The position numbers and the translations under genes were made by a program. DNA of 64,000 nt from the NCBI GenBank assembly GCA_964488555.1, contig CAZAUF010000003.1, forward strand, positions 62,001 to 126,000, in the 5' to 3' direction. The notes under the pieces were generated by a model. The model saw nothing but the letters and a program-made list of their open reading frames with translations, had not been told where the DNA came from and searched no databases. Shown one piece after another: positions 50,080-58,985 of the stretch (positions are counted from its first letter, which is position 1; each line of letters begins with the position of its first letter). Source of the stretch: UBA2112 sp964488555 (GTDB lineage: Bacteria; Patescibacteriota; Saccharimonadia; Saccharimonadales; Saccharimonadaceae).

Positions 50080-52205
50080 AATTTCTCCAATCGAGCGTAT
50101 TCGGCATTCAACTTTTTGACGCCACCGCGATCGAATTTGATGGTTACCGCCATGCCATCGATTTCTGTCACCTCACCGTCACCGAATGCTGCGGTGCGCA
50201 CTCGGTCACCCGGAGCAAACGGTAGCTCATCGCTGACGAAATCATCATACTCGCGATCGATACCAAACACCGGCTGTGTCGACGGGATAGCCGCTACTTG
50301 ATCGCCCATATCTGAGATGAAACGCGACACGGGATTGTAAGTGCGCTGCCCAAACTGTAGCCGCGCGCTGGCATAAGTCAGGTGTAGTTCTTCGCGAGCA
50401 CGTGTCATGCCGACATAACAAAGCCGTCGCTCCTCTTCAAGCTCTGCCGGACCGGCGTCATACACACGACTATGCGGAAAAATCCCCTCCTCCATACCGA
50501 CCATAAATACTACCGGAAACTCCAATCCTTTGGCGGCGTGCAGCGTCATGAGTGTTACCTTATCGTCACCCGCCTCCGAGTCCGCACTCGAAAGCAGTGC
50601 TGCTTCTTCCAAAAATTCTGGCAAATCAGCAAAAACCTTGACGTCCGAGATGAGAGAACCGATATTTTCTTCGCGCTCTTCGGCTTGCGGTGTGCCGTCA
50701 CGTAAATATTCGCGATACCCTGTGACTTTGAGTAATCGTTCTATAATGTCAGCTGGTGCCGCCTGATCCGCCAGCATGCTCTGCAGCTCACGCAAATGAT
50801 TGCCGAGCGCACCCAGTGCGTTTTTTGCTTTTGGCATCAGCCCGTCCGCTTCGTGCACGCGACCAAGTGCTTCAATGACGTCGAGACCCGTACCGCCTTG
50901 CCACGTCAAAAATCGTTCCAGGCTGGTCGCGCCTATGCCGCGTGTCGGTATGTTGACGATCCTGCTAAAACTCAACCTGTCGTTCGGCTGATAAATCACA
51001 CGGAGATACGCGATGACATCTTTGATTTCCTTGCGGTCATAGAACCGAACACCGCCGACCAGCTGATAGGGGATCCGCATCAGTCGAAGCGCGCGCTCCA
51101 AGGCCGCAGACTGCGCGTTCATGCGATAGAGTATCGCGAAATCATGATACTTGCGCGCCTTTATGGCGACTTGTGCAGAAATCCGTCCGGCCACCAAACT
51201 CGCTTCTTCGCTTTCGTCGTACGTCGCATGTATCTCGACTGGCGAACCCTCGCCCCTGTCTGTAAATAACTTTTTGTCCGTGCGAACTTTGTTCTTGCTA
51301 ATCACCGACTGCGCCGCATTCAAAATAGCAGCCGTGGAGCGATAATTCTGCTCCAGCTTGATAACCGTCGCGGCAGGGTAGTCGCGTTCAAAATTCAAGA
51401 TATTCGTAAAATCAGCCCCGCGCCAGCTATAGATAGATTGCCAGTCGTCGCCAACGACGCAAATATTCTGCTGATCGTTCACCAGGTATTTGACGATGGT
51501 ATACTGCGCGGCATTGGTATCTTGATATTCGTCGATAAAAATATGCTTGAATTGCGCCTGCCATTTCGCGCGTACATCCGGATGGTCACGCAGCAATCGT
51601 ACTGTTTCCATAAGCAGGTCATCGAAGTCCAGTGCCCCGGCAGCTTTGCGTAGTTTTTCATACCGAGCGTAGATTTTGGCGACATCACGCATGTGCGGAT
51701 ACGTTGCGCTCGCCTCCATATCGTCCGGTGTTTTGAGTTCATTTTTGGCATTACTGATGATACTGCTGATCGTTCGTGGCTTTACCTTTGTGGTATCAAT
51801 CGACAACTCTTTCATGGCACTTTTGATCAGACTCTGGCGATCGTCTTCGTCGTAAATCACGTAGTTGGACTTAATGCCAATTGCTTGTCCATCTATACGA
51901 AGTAACCGTACGCAGACACCGTGGAATGTCCCCATCCAGCCCATAAATGTTCGCGGTACTTCACCCTCATGACCTTCGGTTAGTTTCCATACGCGTTCGC
52001 GCAGTTCGCGGGCGGCCTTGTTAGTAAATGTGACAGCCAGAATTTCATTTGGCCAGATCGATTCATGCTGCATCAGGTAGGCGATACGATGCGCGACCGT
52101 TTTTGTCTTGCCGCTGCCTGCACCGGCGAGAATCAAAAGCGGACCGGACGTTTGACGTACAGCCGATACCTGCGCCGGATTCAGACCCTCGAGAATAGAA
52201 CTCAT
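50076..52205 (-). CDS. pcrA: UvrD/PcrA superfamily 1 DNA helicase
   Basis: The 709-residue protein has all SF1A motifs: LNPAQVSAV (Q-motif), AGAGSGKTKT (Walker A), VTFTNKAA (Ia), FIDEYQDTN (Walker B), VGDDWQSIYSWRGA (III), LEQNYRST (IV), LMTLHAAKGLEFPVVF (V) and YVGMTRAREEL (VI), plus the Tudor-like C-terminus (FGDGEVTEIDG). It is a 3'-5' helicase in repair and replication restart. TATACT ends 7 bases before the ATG (leaderless type). The Nudix gene is coupled downstream. Confidence 0.97.
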   Translation of the reverse strand: MSSILEGLNPAQVSAVRQTSGPLLILAGAGSGKTKTVAHRIAYLMQHESIWPNEILAVTFTNKAARELRERVWKLTEGHEGEVPRTFMGWMGTFHGVCVRLLRIDGQAIGIKSNYVIYDEDDRQSLIKSAMKELSIDTTKVKPRTISSIISNAKNELKTPDDMEASATYPHMRDVAKIYARYEKLRKAAGALDFDDLLMETVRLLRDHPDVRAKWQAQFKHIFIDEYQDTNAAQYTIVKYLVNDQQNICVVGDDWQSIYSWRGADFTNILNFERDYPAATVIKLEQNYRSTAAILNAAQSVISKNKVRTDKKLFTDRGEGSPVEIHATYDESEEASLVAGRISAQVAIKARKYHDFAILYRMNAQSAALERALRLMRIPYQLVGGVRFYDRKEIKDVIAYLRVIYQPNDRLSFSRIVNIPTRGIGATSLERFLTWQGGTGLDVIEALGRVHEADGLMPKAKNALGALGNHLRELQSMLADQAAPADIIERLLKVTGYREYLRDGTPQAEEREENIGSLISDVKVFADLPEFLEEAALLSSADSEAGDDKVTLMTLHAAKGLEFPVVFMVGMEEGIFPHSRVYDAGPAELEEERRLCYVGMTRAREELHLTYASARLQFGQRTYNPVSRFISDMGDQVAAIPSTQPVFGIDREYDDFVSDELPFAPGDRVRTAAFGDGEVTEIDGMAVTIKFDRGGVKKLNAEYARLEKL

Positions 52206-52235
52206 TGTATCCAGTATACAGGATTGGTCATGCGG

Positions 52236-53216
52236 TTACGGTTTCAGGAAAACAAAGTATGCCGCACCAGCGACCGCGACCGCCAGGATGATGATTACGA
52301 TGATAAGAACGACATTGCCCCAACCAGATTTCTGCTTGGCCGGGTGCATGAGTGGCTTGCCGTGCGCGCTGACATCGTAAATACCTGCTGCGGTATTGCC
52401 GATACCTTCCGTCGCTTCCGATACCGCTTCGTACGGTACTTTTGCACCCTCGCTCGATTCAATCGCTTGTATTGACTCGTCTTGCTGGTCAGTGATTATG
52501 ACCGATTCAATACTCTGTAGTTTTTGAGCTTGCATCGCCGCCTCAACGTCAAAATCGCTTGCATCCAAAGCTCGTTGTTCATCGCCGCTTCCGTCATCAA
52601 CCTTTTTTTCGTCATTGTTGATACTTGCTGTTTCGACAATCGGTACGGTTTCTTCATCAGGTTGTACCTGTTCGCCCGTCGACGCATCTCCGCCAAGTGG
52701 ACGCTTTTCTACCTTGGCATCAGGTAAAAACGGCGACGATATAGGGGTCGGAGGCAGTGGATTCAATGCAGGTGCGGGCGCAGGAGCTGGTCGTTCGGCC
52801 ACTTCTGGCACCGCTGTTGGCATCGATGGTCTTGAAGGAACGACAGTCGCCGTGCGCATATCGGAAGACGGGTGCATCACGTCTAGGAACCGGCCACTAC
52901 TCTGACGCCTGGTGGGTGTCGCAGGTGGTACGGTCGGCTCTCCAGAAGGGGCAGGTGTCGGCGACGGTACGGCGGGCTGCTCAGACGAAGACTTACCTGC
53001 TGTCTTTTGGCCCTCGTCTGTACCCAGCGTTTCGCTGCCAATCTTTTCTGCAACTTTGCCAAGCGCGTCATATTGCGGTCGCTCGTCCGGTTGCAACGTC
53101 GAGTTAATTTTCAGCGTTTTTTGCTCCGGCCTGGGCTGAGGCGTGTCATTACCCACCTGTCCCATCAGCGAATTGACGGCTTTATCAAGCTCGTCGAAGT
53201 CAATATCATTTGCCAC
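52236..53216 (-). CDS. Tail-anchored Pro-rich protein, 326 aa, unknown
   Basis: A short helical start (FDELDKAVNSLMGQVG) is followed by about 260 residues of low-complexity, Pro/Ser/Thr- and Glu/Asp-rich sequence (PSPTPAPSGEPT, PAPAPAPALNPLPPTP), then one transmembrane helix at the very C-terminus (VVLIIVIIILAVAVAGAAYFVF). Most of the chain would be cytoplasmic and disordered. Its start abuts the tpiA stop, so it is in the glycolytic operon. No family recognised; a scaffold or division role is only a guess. Confidence 0.72.
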   Translation of the reverse strand: MANDIDFDELDKAVNSLMGQVGNDTPQPRPEQKTLKINSTLQPDERPQYDALGKVAEKIGSETLGTDEGQKTAGKSSSEQPAVPSPTPAPSGEPTVPPATPTRRQSSGRFLDVMHPSSDMRTATVVPSRPSMPTAVPEVAERPAPAPAPALNPLPPTPISSPFLPDAKVEKRPLGGDASTGEQVQPDEETVPIVETASINNDEKKVDDGSGDEQRALDASDFDVEAAMQAQKLQSIESVIITDQQDESIQAIESSEGAKVPYEAVSEATEGIGNTAAGIYDVSAHGKPLMHPAKQKSGWGNVVLIIVIIILAVAVAGAAYFVFLKP

Positions 53217-53993
53217 CTATTCTTTGTCCTCCAAACCATGTGCGGAAGCGGCGATTTTTGCGAAACCAGGTGCTGATAAACTAGCACCTCCTACAAGCAA
53301 ACCATCTATGCCGTCTGTCTTCAGGTACGTTTCGGCACTGTCGGCAGTCACGCTGCCTCCGTAGAGTATACGAATCTCTTCGGCAGCTTTCGTGCCGTAC
53401 AAATGTGCAATCTGGCGTCGGATCGCACGAGCGGCTTTTTTGGCATCTTCGGGGGCTGCATTTTTGCCAGTGCCGATGGCCCATACCGGCTCATATGCAA
53501 TCGTTACATTATCCAACTCTTCACTCGTGACGTTTGCCAGTCCACCAAGCAGCTGATCATGGATGACGTCCATCGTCTCACCAATAGTTCTCTCATGCGC
53601 TGTCTCACCGATACACAAAATCGGCTTTATGTTGTTGCGTAGTGCCGCCTGTACTTTGCTACGAACCTCTTTGTCGTGCTCACGAAAAATATGACGTCGC
53701 TCGCTGTGACCAACAATAGCGTAATCAACCAATCCTCGCAGGTGCGTCGCTGCAACCTCTCCAGTGTACGCGCCGTGGTCCCTCCAGTAAAAATTCTGAG
53801 CCGCCAGCTTGAATTGACGACGATCAATCTGCAAGCTGATCGACTGCAGTGCCAGCATAGTTGGAGCCAGCACGACTTCGACATCGCGACGGACTGCGAT
53901 TTCTTGAGCCAACTTGTGCAGGAACATACTGGATTCATGGACATTCATGTTCATTTTCCAGTTCGCGACGATTAGTTTCTTAGCTTTACCCAT
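53217..53993 (-). CDS. tpiA: Triosephosphate isomerase
   Basis: The 258-residue TIM barrel has the catalytic Lys in ANWKMN, the catalytic His in IVGHSERR, the catalytic Glu in AYEPVWAIGTGK and the phosphate-binding ILYGGSV. It interconverts DHAP and glyceraldehyde 3-phosphate. It follows pgk by 28 bases in the operon pyk-pgk-tpiA and abuts the next gene. Confidence 0.97.
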   Translation of the reverse strand: MGKAKKLIVANWKMNMNVHESSMFLHKLAQEIAVRRDVEVVLAPTMLALQSISLQIDRRQFKLAAQNFYWRDHGAYTGEVAATHLRGLVDYAIVGHSERRHIFREHDKEVRSKVQAALRNNIKPILCIGETAHERTIGETMDVIHDQLLGGLANVTSEELDNVTIAYEPVWAIGTGKNAAPEDAKKAARAIRRQIAHLYGTKAAEEIRILYGGSVTADSAETYLKTDGIDGLLVGGASLSAPGFAKIAASAHGLEDKE

Positions 53994-54021
53994 TTTCGCT
54001 TGTGCTTTCTATTCGATTAGT

Positions 54022-55260
54022 TTAACGTATTTTCCCTCTTGCGTCGAGTAAACTTTCCACGCCGGGCAGTTTTTTGCCAGCCATCAAATCAAGGCCAGCA
54101 CCCCCGCCAGTGGAGACATGCGTGAAGCTGCCACCTTTTTTTGCGTCCCATTTGAGTACGAAATCAGCGGTATCGCCGCCACCGACGATAGAAGTAATAT
54201 TGGGGTGGGTAGCAAGCGTCAACGCGATTCGAGACGAGCCATGTGCAAAATTTGGAAATTCCGACATACCAACCGGACCGTTCCAGATGACCGTACCTGC
54301 ATCTTCTATGATTTTGCAGTACCTCTCAATCGTTTCCGGACCCAAATCAAGTGCCATCTCGTCTGGCTTGACCTGGTCAACCGGTCGTACAGTTCGAGGC
54401 ACCTTTTCATTGATTTCCGTTGCCACAGCGACGTCTGTCGGCAACATGACAAACTTATCAGTTTTGTCGCCAACCTTTTTGCGAGCCGCCTCATAAACGC
54501 CGTCAAGCGTTTCCTTCTGATCTGTTTCGACTTTGCTCGCGCCCATTGACATGCCCTTGTACGCCAAAAACGTATTGGCCATCGCGCCGCCGATGAGCAT
54601 CGTGTCTGCCAAGTCAACAAATCGCTCCACCACCTGTACCTTATCGCTCACTTTCGCGCCGCCCAGTATAGATACAAAGGGACGTTTTGGCTTCTCCATC
54701 GCTTCTGCGATAGTTGCGTACTCTTTCTCCAGCAGCAAACCTGCAACACTCGGCAGCTCCGCAGTAATTGCATGGGTGCTGGCGTGCGCTCGATGGACTA
54801 CACCAAATCCATCTTGTACGAAATATTTTGCGCGCGCGACACGAGCAATCCCCTTGGCAAATTCTTCGTCATTTTGCTCTTCTCGCGGATCAAAACGCAG
54901 ATTCTGCAACATAACAATACTGCCCTTGGGAGCTTTCGTCACTGCCTGATATGCAGCGTCTCCCACGATATCGTCGACAAAAATCACTTCTTTGCCTAAA
55001 AGTTCGCTCAGCCGGACAGCGGTCGGCTCAAGGCTATACTTCAAATCATGCCCCTCTGGTCGCCCCAAATGACTGATTAGCACCAGCGAACAATCGCGTT
55101 CCAACAAATATTGCAGCGTCGGCAAGCCGGCGCGAATCCTTAGGTCGTCGCTTACCTTGCCGTCTTTGAGCGGCACATTGTAGTCTACCCGCACCAGCAC
55201 GCGATGATGTTCGCCGTGCAAAAGCGGCAGGTCACGAATTGTCTGCTTGAAGAATCCCAC
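54022..55260 (-). CDS. pgk: Phosphoglycerate kinase
   Basis: The 412-residue enzyme has RVDYNVPLKDGKV, ISHLGRPEG, the PFVSILGGAKVSDK hinge and the nucleotide loop SIVGGGDTADFV. It produces ATP from 1,3-bisphosphoglycerate. The start is GTG 55260, with AAGGAG about 9 bases upstream. Full length. Middle gene of the glycolytic operon. Confidence 0.97.
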   Translation of the reverse strand: MGFFKQTIRDLPLLHGEHHRVLVRVDYNVPLKDGKVSDDLRIRAGLPTLQYLLERDCSLVLISHLGRPEGHDLKYSLEPTAVRLSELLGKEVIFVDDIVGDAAYQAVTKAPKGSIVMLQNLRFDPREEQNDEEFAKGIARVARAKYFVQDGFGVVHRAHASTHAITAELPSVAGLLLEKEYATIAEAMEKPKRPFVSILGGAKVSDKVQVVERFVDLADTMLIGGAMANTFLAYKGMSMGASKVETDQKETLDGVYEAARKKVGDKTDKFVMLPTDVAVATEINEKVPRTVRPVDQVKPDEMALDLGPETIERYCKIIEDAGTVIWNGPVGMSEFPNFAHGSSRIALTLATHPNITSIVGGGDTADFVLKWDAKKGGSFTHVSTGGGAGLDLMAGKKLPGVESLLDARGKIR

Positions 55261-55281
55261 CCTTTTATACTCCTTATGGAT

Positions 55282-56703
55282 TTATGATAACACACGCACA
55301 CGGATGGTATCAGTGCCGCCTACGAGTCCAGGTTGGCGTCCGCTCACGATGACAACCGCTACTGACGATTCATCACCAAAAAAGCTGTTTGCCTTCAGTT
55401 CTTTTGCTAGATTAAGTCCCGCCCTTTCGCCGTCTGGACGGATATATGACTTGTTCGCATAGCTCAACGCCAATTGTTGTGCCGCGCGCGGTTCGCTGGT
55501 GACGCTGATAATAGGCAGGTCTGGCCGATGAGCAGCGATGTTAGCCGCTGTACCGCCCGATTTTGTCTCAGCGATAATTGCTGCCGCCCCCACTTGATCG
55601 GCGAGTCCTACAGCCGCCGCGCTAATCGCATCACGCGTGGTTTTTTTGCCTTTGAGAATATCTGTAAGCGGTGCTACGGCCGTGTGCTCCTGCGTATAGA
55701 GAATCACCCTTTTCATGGCTGCGACCGCTTCGATTGGATACCGACCGTTCGCCGTTTCATCGCTCAGCATGACCGTATCGGCACCCTGCACGACAGCACT
55801 CGCGACATCGCTAACCTCAGCACGAGTCGGCTCAGGCGCGTCCACCATACTTGCCATCATTTGCGTGGCCACGATGGATAGCTTGCCGTATTTGCGGCAA
55901 AGTGCGATGACTCGACGTTGCACGATGGGCACCACTTCGGCACCTGCTTCGACCGCCAAATCACCTCGCGCCACCATGACGCCGTCGCTTGCGCGAACTA
56001 TCTTTTCCAGCTCTCCGTTTTCAATGGCAGCCTTCGTCTCGATCTTGGCGACAATTTGCGCTGTCGAACCGTAACTAAGCAAAACCTGGCGTAGATTATG
56101 GATATCATCTGCCGATTGCACGAAACTCAGAGCTACGTAGTCAATGTCTTGACTAGCTCCGTATTCTAGATCCTCCATGTCTTTGTGTGTCAAAATATCG
56201 CCGCCAAAATCAGTATCTGGCAAATTGATGCCTTTGCGGCTCATCAGTACGCCGTCGTTTTCCACCCTCACGACAACTGTTTTTTCATCTTGTATCGAAG
56301 TAACTTTGGTGCGCACCTTGCCGTCAAACAAATAAATTGACTCATCCACCTTTACCTTTTCAGCCAAATTGAACTGCACTGGAAGCAGCTTGTCGCCATC
56401 ATGTTCGGCATCATAAGCAAGCGTCAGTTCATCGCCCTCTTTTACATCGATATTCTGCGTCAGGTTGCCCAAGCGAATTTTGGGTCCCTGCAAATCTTGG
56501 AGGATTGCTACCGGCTTGCCCAGTTTTTCACTGGCTGCGCGAATCCATGGTATTATCCGGTCACATTCCTCATGCTTCGCGTGACTGAAATTGAATCGAA
56601 AACCATTCACTCCGGCACCGAGCATCTGCTCAATCATTTCCGGACTATCAATCGGTGGTCCGACAGATGCCAGTATCTTTGTTCGCTTGAAGAGAACGCT
56701 CAT
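55282..56703 (-). CDS. pyk: Pyruvate kinase
   Basis: The 473-residue enzyme starts RTKILASVGP and has NFSHAKHEE, LQDLQGPKIRLG, the metal/PEP site KIETKAAIENGELEKI, VARGDLAVEAG and a C-terminal regulatory domain (IIAETKSGGTAANIA). It makes pyruvate and ATP from PEP. ATG 56703 is chosen because TGTATAAT ends 6 bases before it; a longer reading would run through the terminator of the lipoprotein gene. First gene of the operon. Confidence 0.97.
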   Translation of the reverse strand: MSVLFKRTKILASVGPPIDSPEMIEQMLGAGVNGFRFNFSHAKHEECDRIIPWIRAASEKLGKPVAILQDLQGPKIRLGNLTQNIDVKEGDELTLAYDAEHDGDKLLPVQFNLAEKVKVDESIYLFDGKVRTKVTSIQDEKTVVVRVENDGVLMSRKGINLPDTDFGGDILTHKDMEDLEYGASQDIDYVALSFVQSADDIHNLRQVLLSYGSTAQIVAKIETKAAIENGELEKIVRASDGVMVARGDLAVEAGAEVVPIVQRRVIALCRKYGKLSIVATQMMASMVDAPEPTRAEVSDVASAVVQGADTVMLSDETANGRYPIEAVAAMKRVILYTQEHTAVAPLTDILKGKKTTRDAISAAAVGLADQVGAAAIIAETKSGGTAANIAAHRPDLPIISVTSEPRAAQQLALSYANKSYIRPDGERAGLNLAKELKANSFFGDESSVAVVIVSGRQPGLVGGTDTIRVRVLS

Positions 56704-56738
56704 ACTGCCATTATACATATCACATCCGTAGAATTGAA

Positions 56739-56779
56739 AAACCCCGTCTACACGATTCTTTATCGTGTAGACGGGGTTT
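56739..56779 (-). terminator. 18-bp terminator of the lipoprotein gene
   Basis: AAACCCCGTCTACACGAT (56739-56756), loop TCTTT, perfect complement (56762-56779). On the minus strand TTTTTCAATTC follows. It separates the lipoprotein gene from pyk. Confidence 0.88.
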
Positions 56780-56800
56780 GATGCCGCCGACTTGCGAGCG

Positions 56801-57580
56801 TCAGTGCACGACACGCACTACGACAGACGTGGTGCCGTCGTTGTTGTCGACGTAGTACGCCGCAAACGGTCGCCTCTGATCAACACCGATACCAAAAGTG
56901 AACTGACCCTCGAACTCACCAGCACCCTTGATCTCTCGTACCGACGGGAAGCCGGTCCAGCGATCATAGGTAGCAGCGTTGACGAGTCCTGTCGGCACAT
57001 GGCCACTCGAGTGGACATACGAAGCCGCCTTGGCGTAAACCACAACCTGCAGGCTGGCGTTACCACTCAACGCCACGGGGAAACCACTGCCTTCAGTGGC
57101 CACCTGATCGACATATTGCACGTCAAACCACGGATGGTCCGTGTAGTTCACCTCGTTGTCACGCACCGATGGATCAATCATCGTGGTATCGATGACGAAC
57201 TCAACGGTGTCGTAGCACTTGTCGTTGCTCGGCCAGGCGTTGACTCCGATCAAAGGTGCATCAACCATCGGCCGCTCCACTGTCGCACCCGGCTTCAGCT
57301 GCAGCTCCTCGCGGCTCGGTGTATCCCGTGTCGTATCCCAATTCACATCGGGACACGAAACGACAGGCTGCTTGGGCTTGGCTGTCTCGACCGGCGGAGC
57401 CGGCTTCGTAACCGTGACTGTCGTCGGTGGAGCCGTGACAGTCTCTGTCGGCGTGATCGGTGTCAAGGGTGGCACACCGGTCGTCCCTTTGACATCGGGC
57501 GTACCTCCACCACCGCTGCACGCAGCCAACGCAAGCGCCGCCGCAGCAACATATGGCAAAAAGAGCTTCCGACCTCTCAT
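56801..57580 (-). CDS. Lipoprotein with AMIN-like domain, actinobacterial style
   Basis: A 259-residue lipoprotein: signal peptide with lipobox LALAAC (Cys 21), a Gly/Pro/Thr/Val linker (TETVTAPPTTVTVTKPAP), then a beta-rich domain (about 100-259, with GVNAWPSNDKCYDTVEFVID, DVQYVDQV and LQVVVYAKA) that resembles the AMIN-like lipoproteins of Actinobacteria. It would sit on the outer face of the membrane. AAGGAGG lies before the ATG. The base composition is GC-rich compared with pyk next door, consistent with transfer from an actinobacterium; that origin is inference. Confidence 0.75.
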   Translation of the reverse strand: MRGRKLFLPYVAAAALALAACSGGGGTPDVKGTTGVPPLTPITPTETVTAPPTTVTVTKPAPPVETAKPKQPVVSCPDVNWDTTRDTPSREELQLKPGATVERPMVDAPLIGVNAWPSNDKCYDTVEFVIDTTMIDPSVRDNEVNYTDHPWFDVQYVDQVATEGSGFPVALSGNASLQVVVYAKAASYVHSSGHVPTGLVNAATYDRWTGFPSVREIKGAGEFEGQFTFGIGVDQRRPFAAYYVDNNDGTTSVVVRVVH

Positions 57581-57618
57581 TGCCCACCTCCTTGTTTGTA
57601 GGAATCGGAACCGCCCCA

Positions 57619-57647
57619 GTATACCTCAGATATATTTCAGTAACAAG
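57619..57647 (-). promoter_or_regulatory. Promoter of the lipoprotein gene
   Basis: Minus strand: TTGTTA (57642-57647), 17-base spacer, TATACT (57619-57624). It overlaps the 3' end of the GH5 gene's flank. Confidence 0.72.
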
Positions 57648-57653
57648 CTGACT

Positions 57654-58676
57654 CTACGGTGCGTCAGTTTCATTTATAGATGAGAGTGACAGCAAGCCGT
57701 CCTCTACAAGTGACCGAAAATGCCATATGCCCGGTTTTTCCGTCTTGTACGTCCAGTAGAACCATCCCGCAGCCTCTCTATAGGCCTCTAGCTGCAATTC
57801 AGCATGTCGTCGAGTGTATTCATCGGATTTCGCTTCCGGATGCTTCTGAAGCGTTTCTCCGGCTACAACCAGGCTCCATTCGCCAATGATGACTGGCTGC
57901 CGCCTCTGTAAACGTCGAATTAGTCCGGCACGTCGTCGTATCTTTCGAAAATAACTCTCCAGCGATCGCCACCGGTGGAGCCAGTCCAAAAAATGATACC
58001 AATGGATGTCCATCGCAACAGGAAATAACTTGTTCGAGCGAATAGCACCAGAAAGCAAGCGAGGTGAAAACGCATCATGATACACAACGGTCAAACCGGG
58101 GCGTCCTACTTCTGTAACACGCTGGTAAGCCTGCCGATAGAAACGACGCAATTTCCACTGGAATACGCCAGGTTTGGGCTCATTGAGCAACTCAATACCC
58201 CAGACGGTCGGCTCATTCCTGTAGTATTCAGCAATTTGAGCCAGTATTTCGATTGTTTTCTGCCTGTAGTCCGCGCTGCGATACCATAAAGCCTTGCCGA
58301 CCCGTCCGCTGTGATCATGGCCATTCTGCGAGCCTGGGGCCGCATGAAGATCCACGAGTACCTTCAATCTATGCTTTTTAGCCATTTTGACTGCCCAGTC
58401 CAGGTATTTGATTGTTGGCGTATAGGGGTCATGAGCCTCAAATAGCCAGTGACCGACCGGTATTCGCACGGCCGTCAGCCCTTGAGCAGCAATCCATGCA
58501 AAATCTTGCTCGGTTATAAACGTTTTTCTATGTTTTTCTATCTTGTCGGTCGCACCAGGAATCTGCATGAACGTATATTCATCACGTGCGTCAGTGCCCG
58601 CAAAAAGCGACGGTGTCATCCATTTTTCCAGGACAAGCCAACCGCCTAGGTTGACGCCGCGGAGAGGTGTGCTCAT
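57654..58676 (-). CDS. GH5-family glycoside hydrolase (exo-beta-glucanase-like)
   Basis: The 340-residue TIM-barrel enzyme opens with RGVNLGGWLVLEKWMTPSLF, as in GH5 exo-1,3-beta-glucanases. The acid/base Glu is in IELLNEPKPG and the nucleophile Glu in VIIGEWSLV; AAPGSQNGHDHSGR is also typical. It likely removes glucose from beta-glucans or glucosides. No signal peptide, so cytoplasmic unless exported another way. ATG 58676 is chosen because TAAAAT ends 7 bases before it (leaderless type). Its upstream region contains a copy of the tRNA-Glu 3' end. Confidence 0.87.
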   Translation of the reverse strand: MSTPLRGVNLGGWLVLEKWMTPSLFAGTDARDEYTFMQIPGATDKIEKHRKTFITEQDFAWIAAQGLTAVRIPVGHWLFEAHDPYTPTIKYLDWAVKMAKKHRLKVLVDLHAAPGSQNGHDHSGRVGKALWYRSADYRQKTIEILAQIAEYYRNEPTVWGIELLNEPKPGVFQWKLRRFYRQAYQRVTEVGRPGLTVVYHDAFSPRLLSGAIRSNKLFPVAMDIHWYHFLDWLHRWRSLESYFRKIRRRAGLIRRLQRRQPVIIGEWSLVVAGETLQKHPEAKSDEYTRRHAELQLEAYREAAGWFYWTYKTEKPGIWHFRSLVEDGLLSLSSINETDAP

Positions 58677-58722
58677 GGTTTCTATTTTATAGGGATACAC
58701 CTGGACATGCCACCCATTGGTT

Positions 58723-58739
58723 TTGGTGACCTCACGGGG
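58723..58739 (-). repeat. Exact 17-base copy of the tRNA-Glu 3' end
   Basis: TTGGTGACCTCACGGGG is identical to 58910-58926, that is, the CCA, acceptor strand and start of the T arm of tRNA-Glu plus one base, in the same orientation. The rest of the tRNA is missing. The stretch between (58740-58870) holds a GCCAGC/GCTGGC hairpin, a low-complexity CGCTTCGCTC-type region and no gene. Confidence 0.8.
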
Positions 58740-58871
58740 TCATCGCCAGCAAGCTGGCTCCTCCGTTCTCTCGCTCAAGAAAATGCTTCGCGCTTTCTCT
58801 CGCTTCGCTCACTACGCCGAACCCCCTTTTGCTACGCAAAAGCCAGGATTCGATTCACGCGCTGAGGATAT

Positions 58872-58913
58872 CCAAGAAAATAGACCCATCCGGAGATGAG
58901 TCTATTTTCTTGG
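58872..58913 (-). terminator. 19-bp palindrome including the tRNA-Glu CCA end
   Basis: CCAAGAAAATAGACCCATC (58872-58890), loop CGGA, then its complement (58895-58913) with one mismatch. The right arm contains the TGG that is the complement of the tRNA's CCA. Architecture as at tRNA-Leu. Confidence 0.8.
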
Positions 58914-58985
58914 TGACCTCACGGGGAATCGAACCCCGATTGCCAGGATGAAAACCTGGTGTCCTAACCGTTAGACGATGAGGCC
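58911..58985 (-). tRNA. tRNA-Glu (anticodon TTC), CCA encoded
   Basis: A 75-base tRNA on the minus strand: acceptor GGCCTCA/TGAGGTC (with a G-U pair), anticodon stem CCAGG/CCTGG around TTTTCAT giving anticodon UUC, T arm CGGGGTTCGAATCCCCG, encoded CCA (58911-58913). No clear promoter is seen upstream. It is a natural substrate of MnmA and TrhO-like wobble modification systems. Confidence 0.96.
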
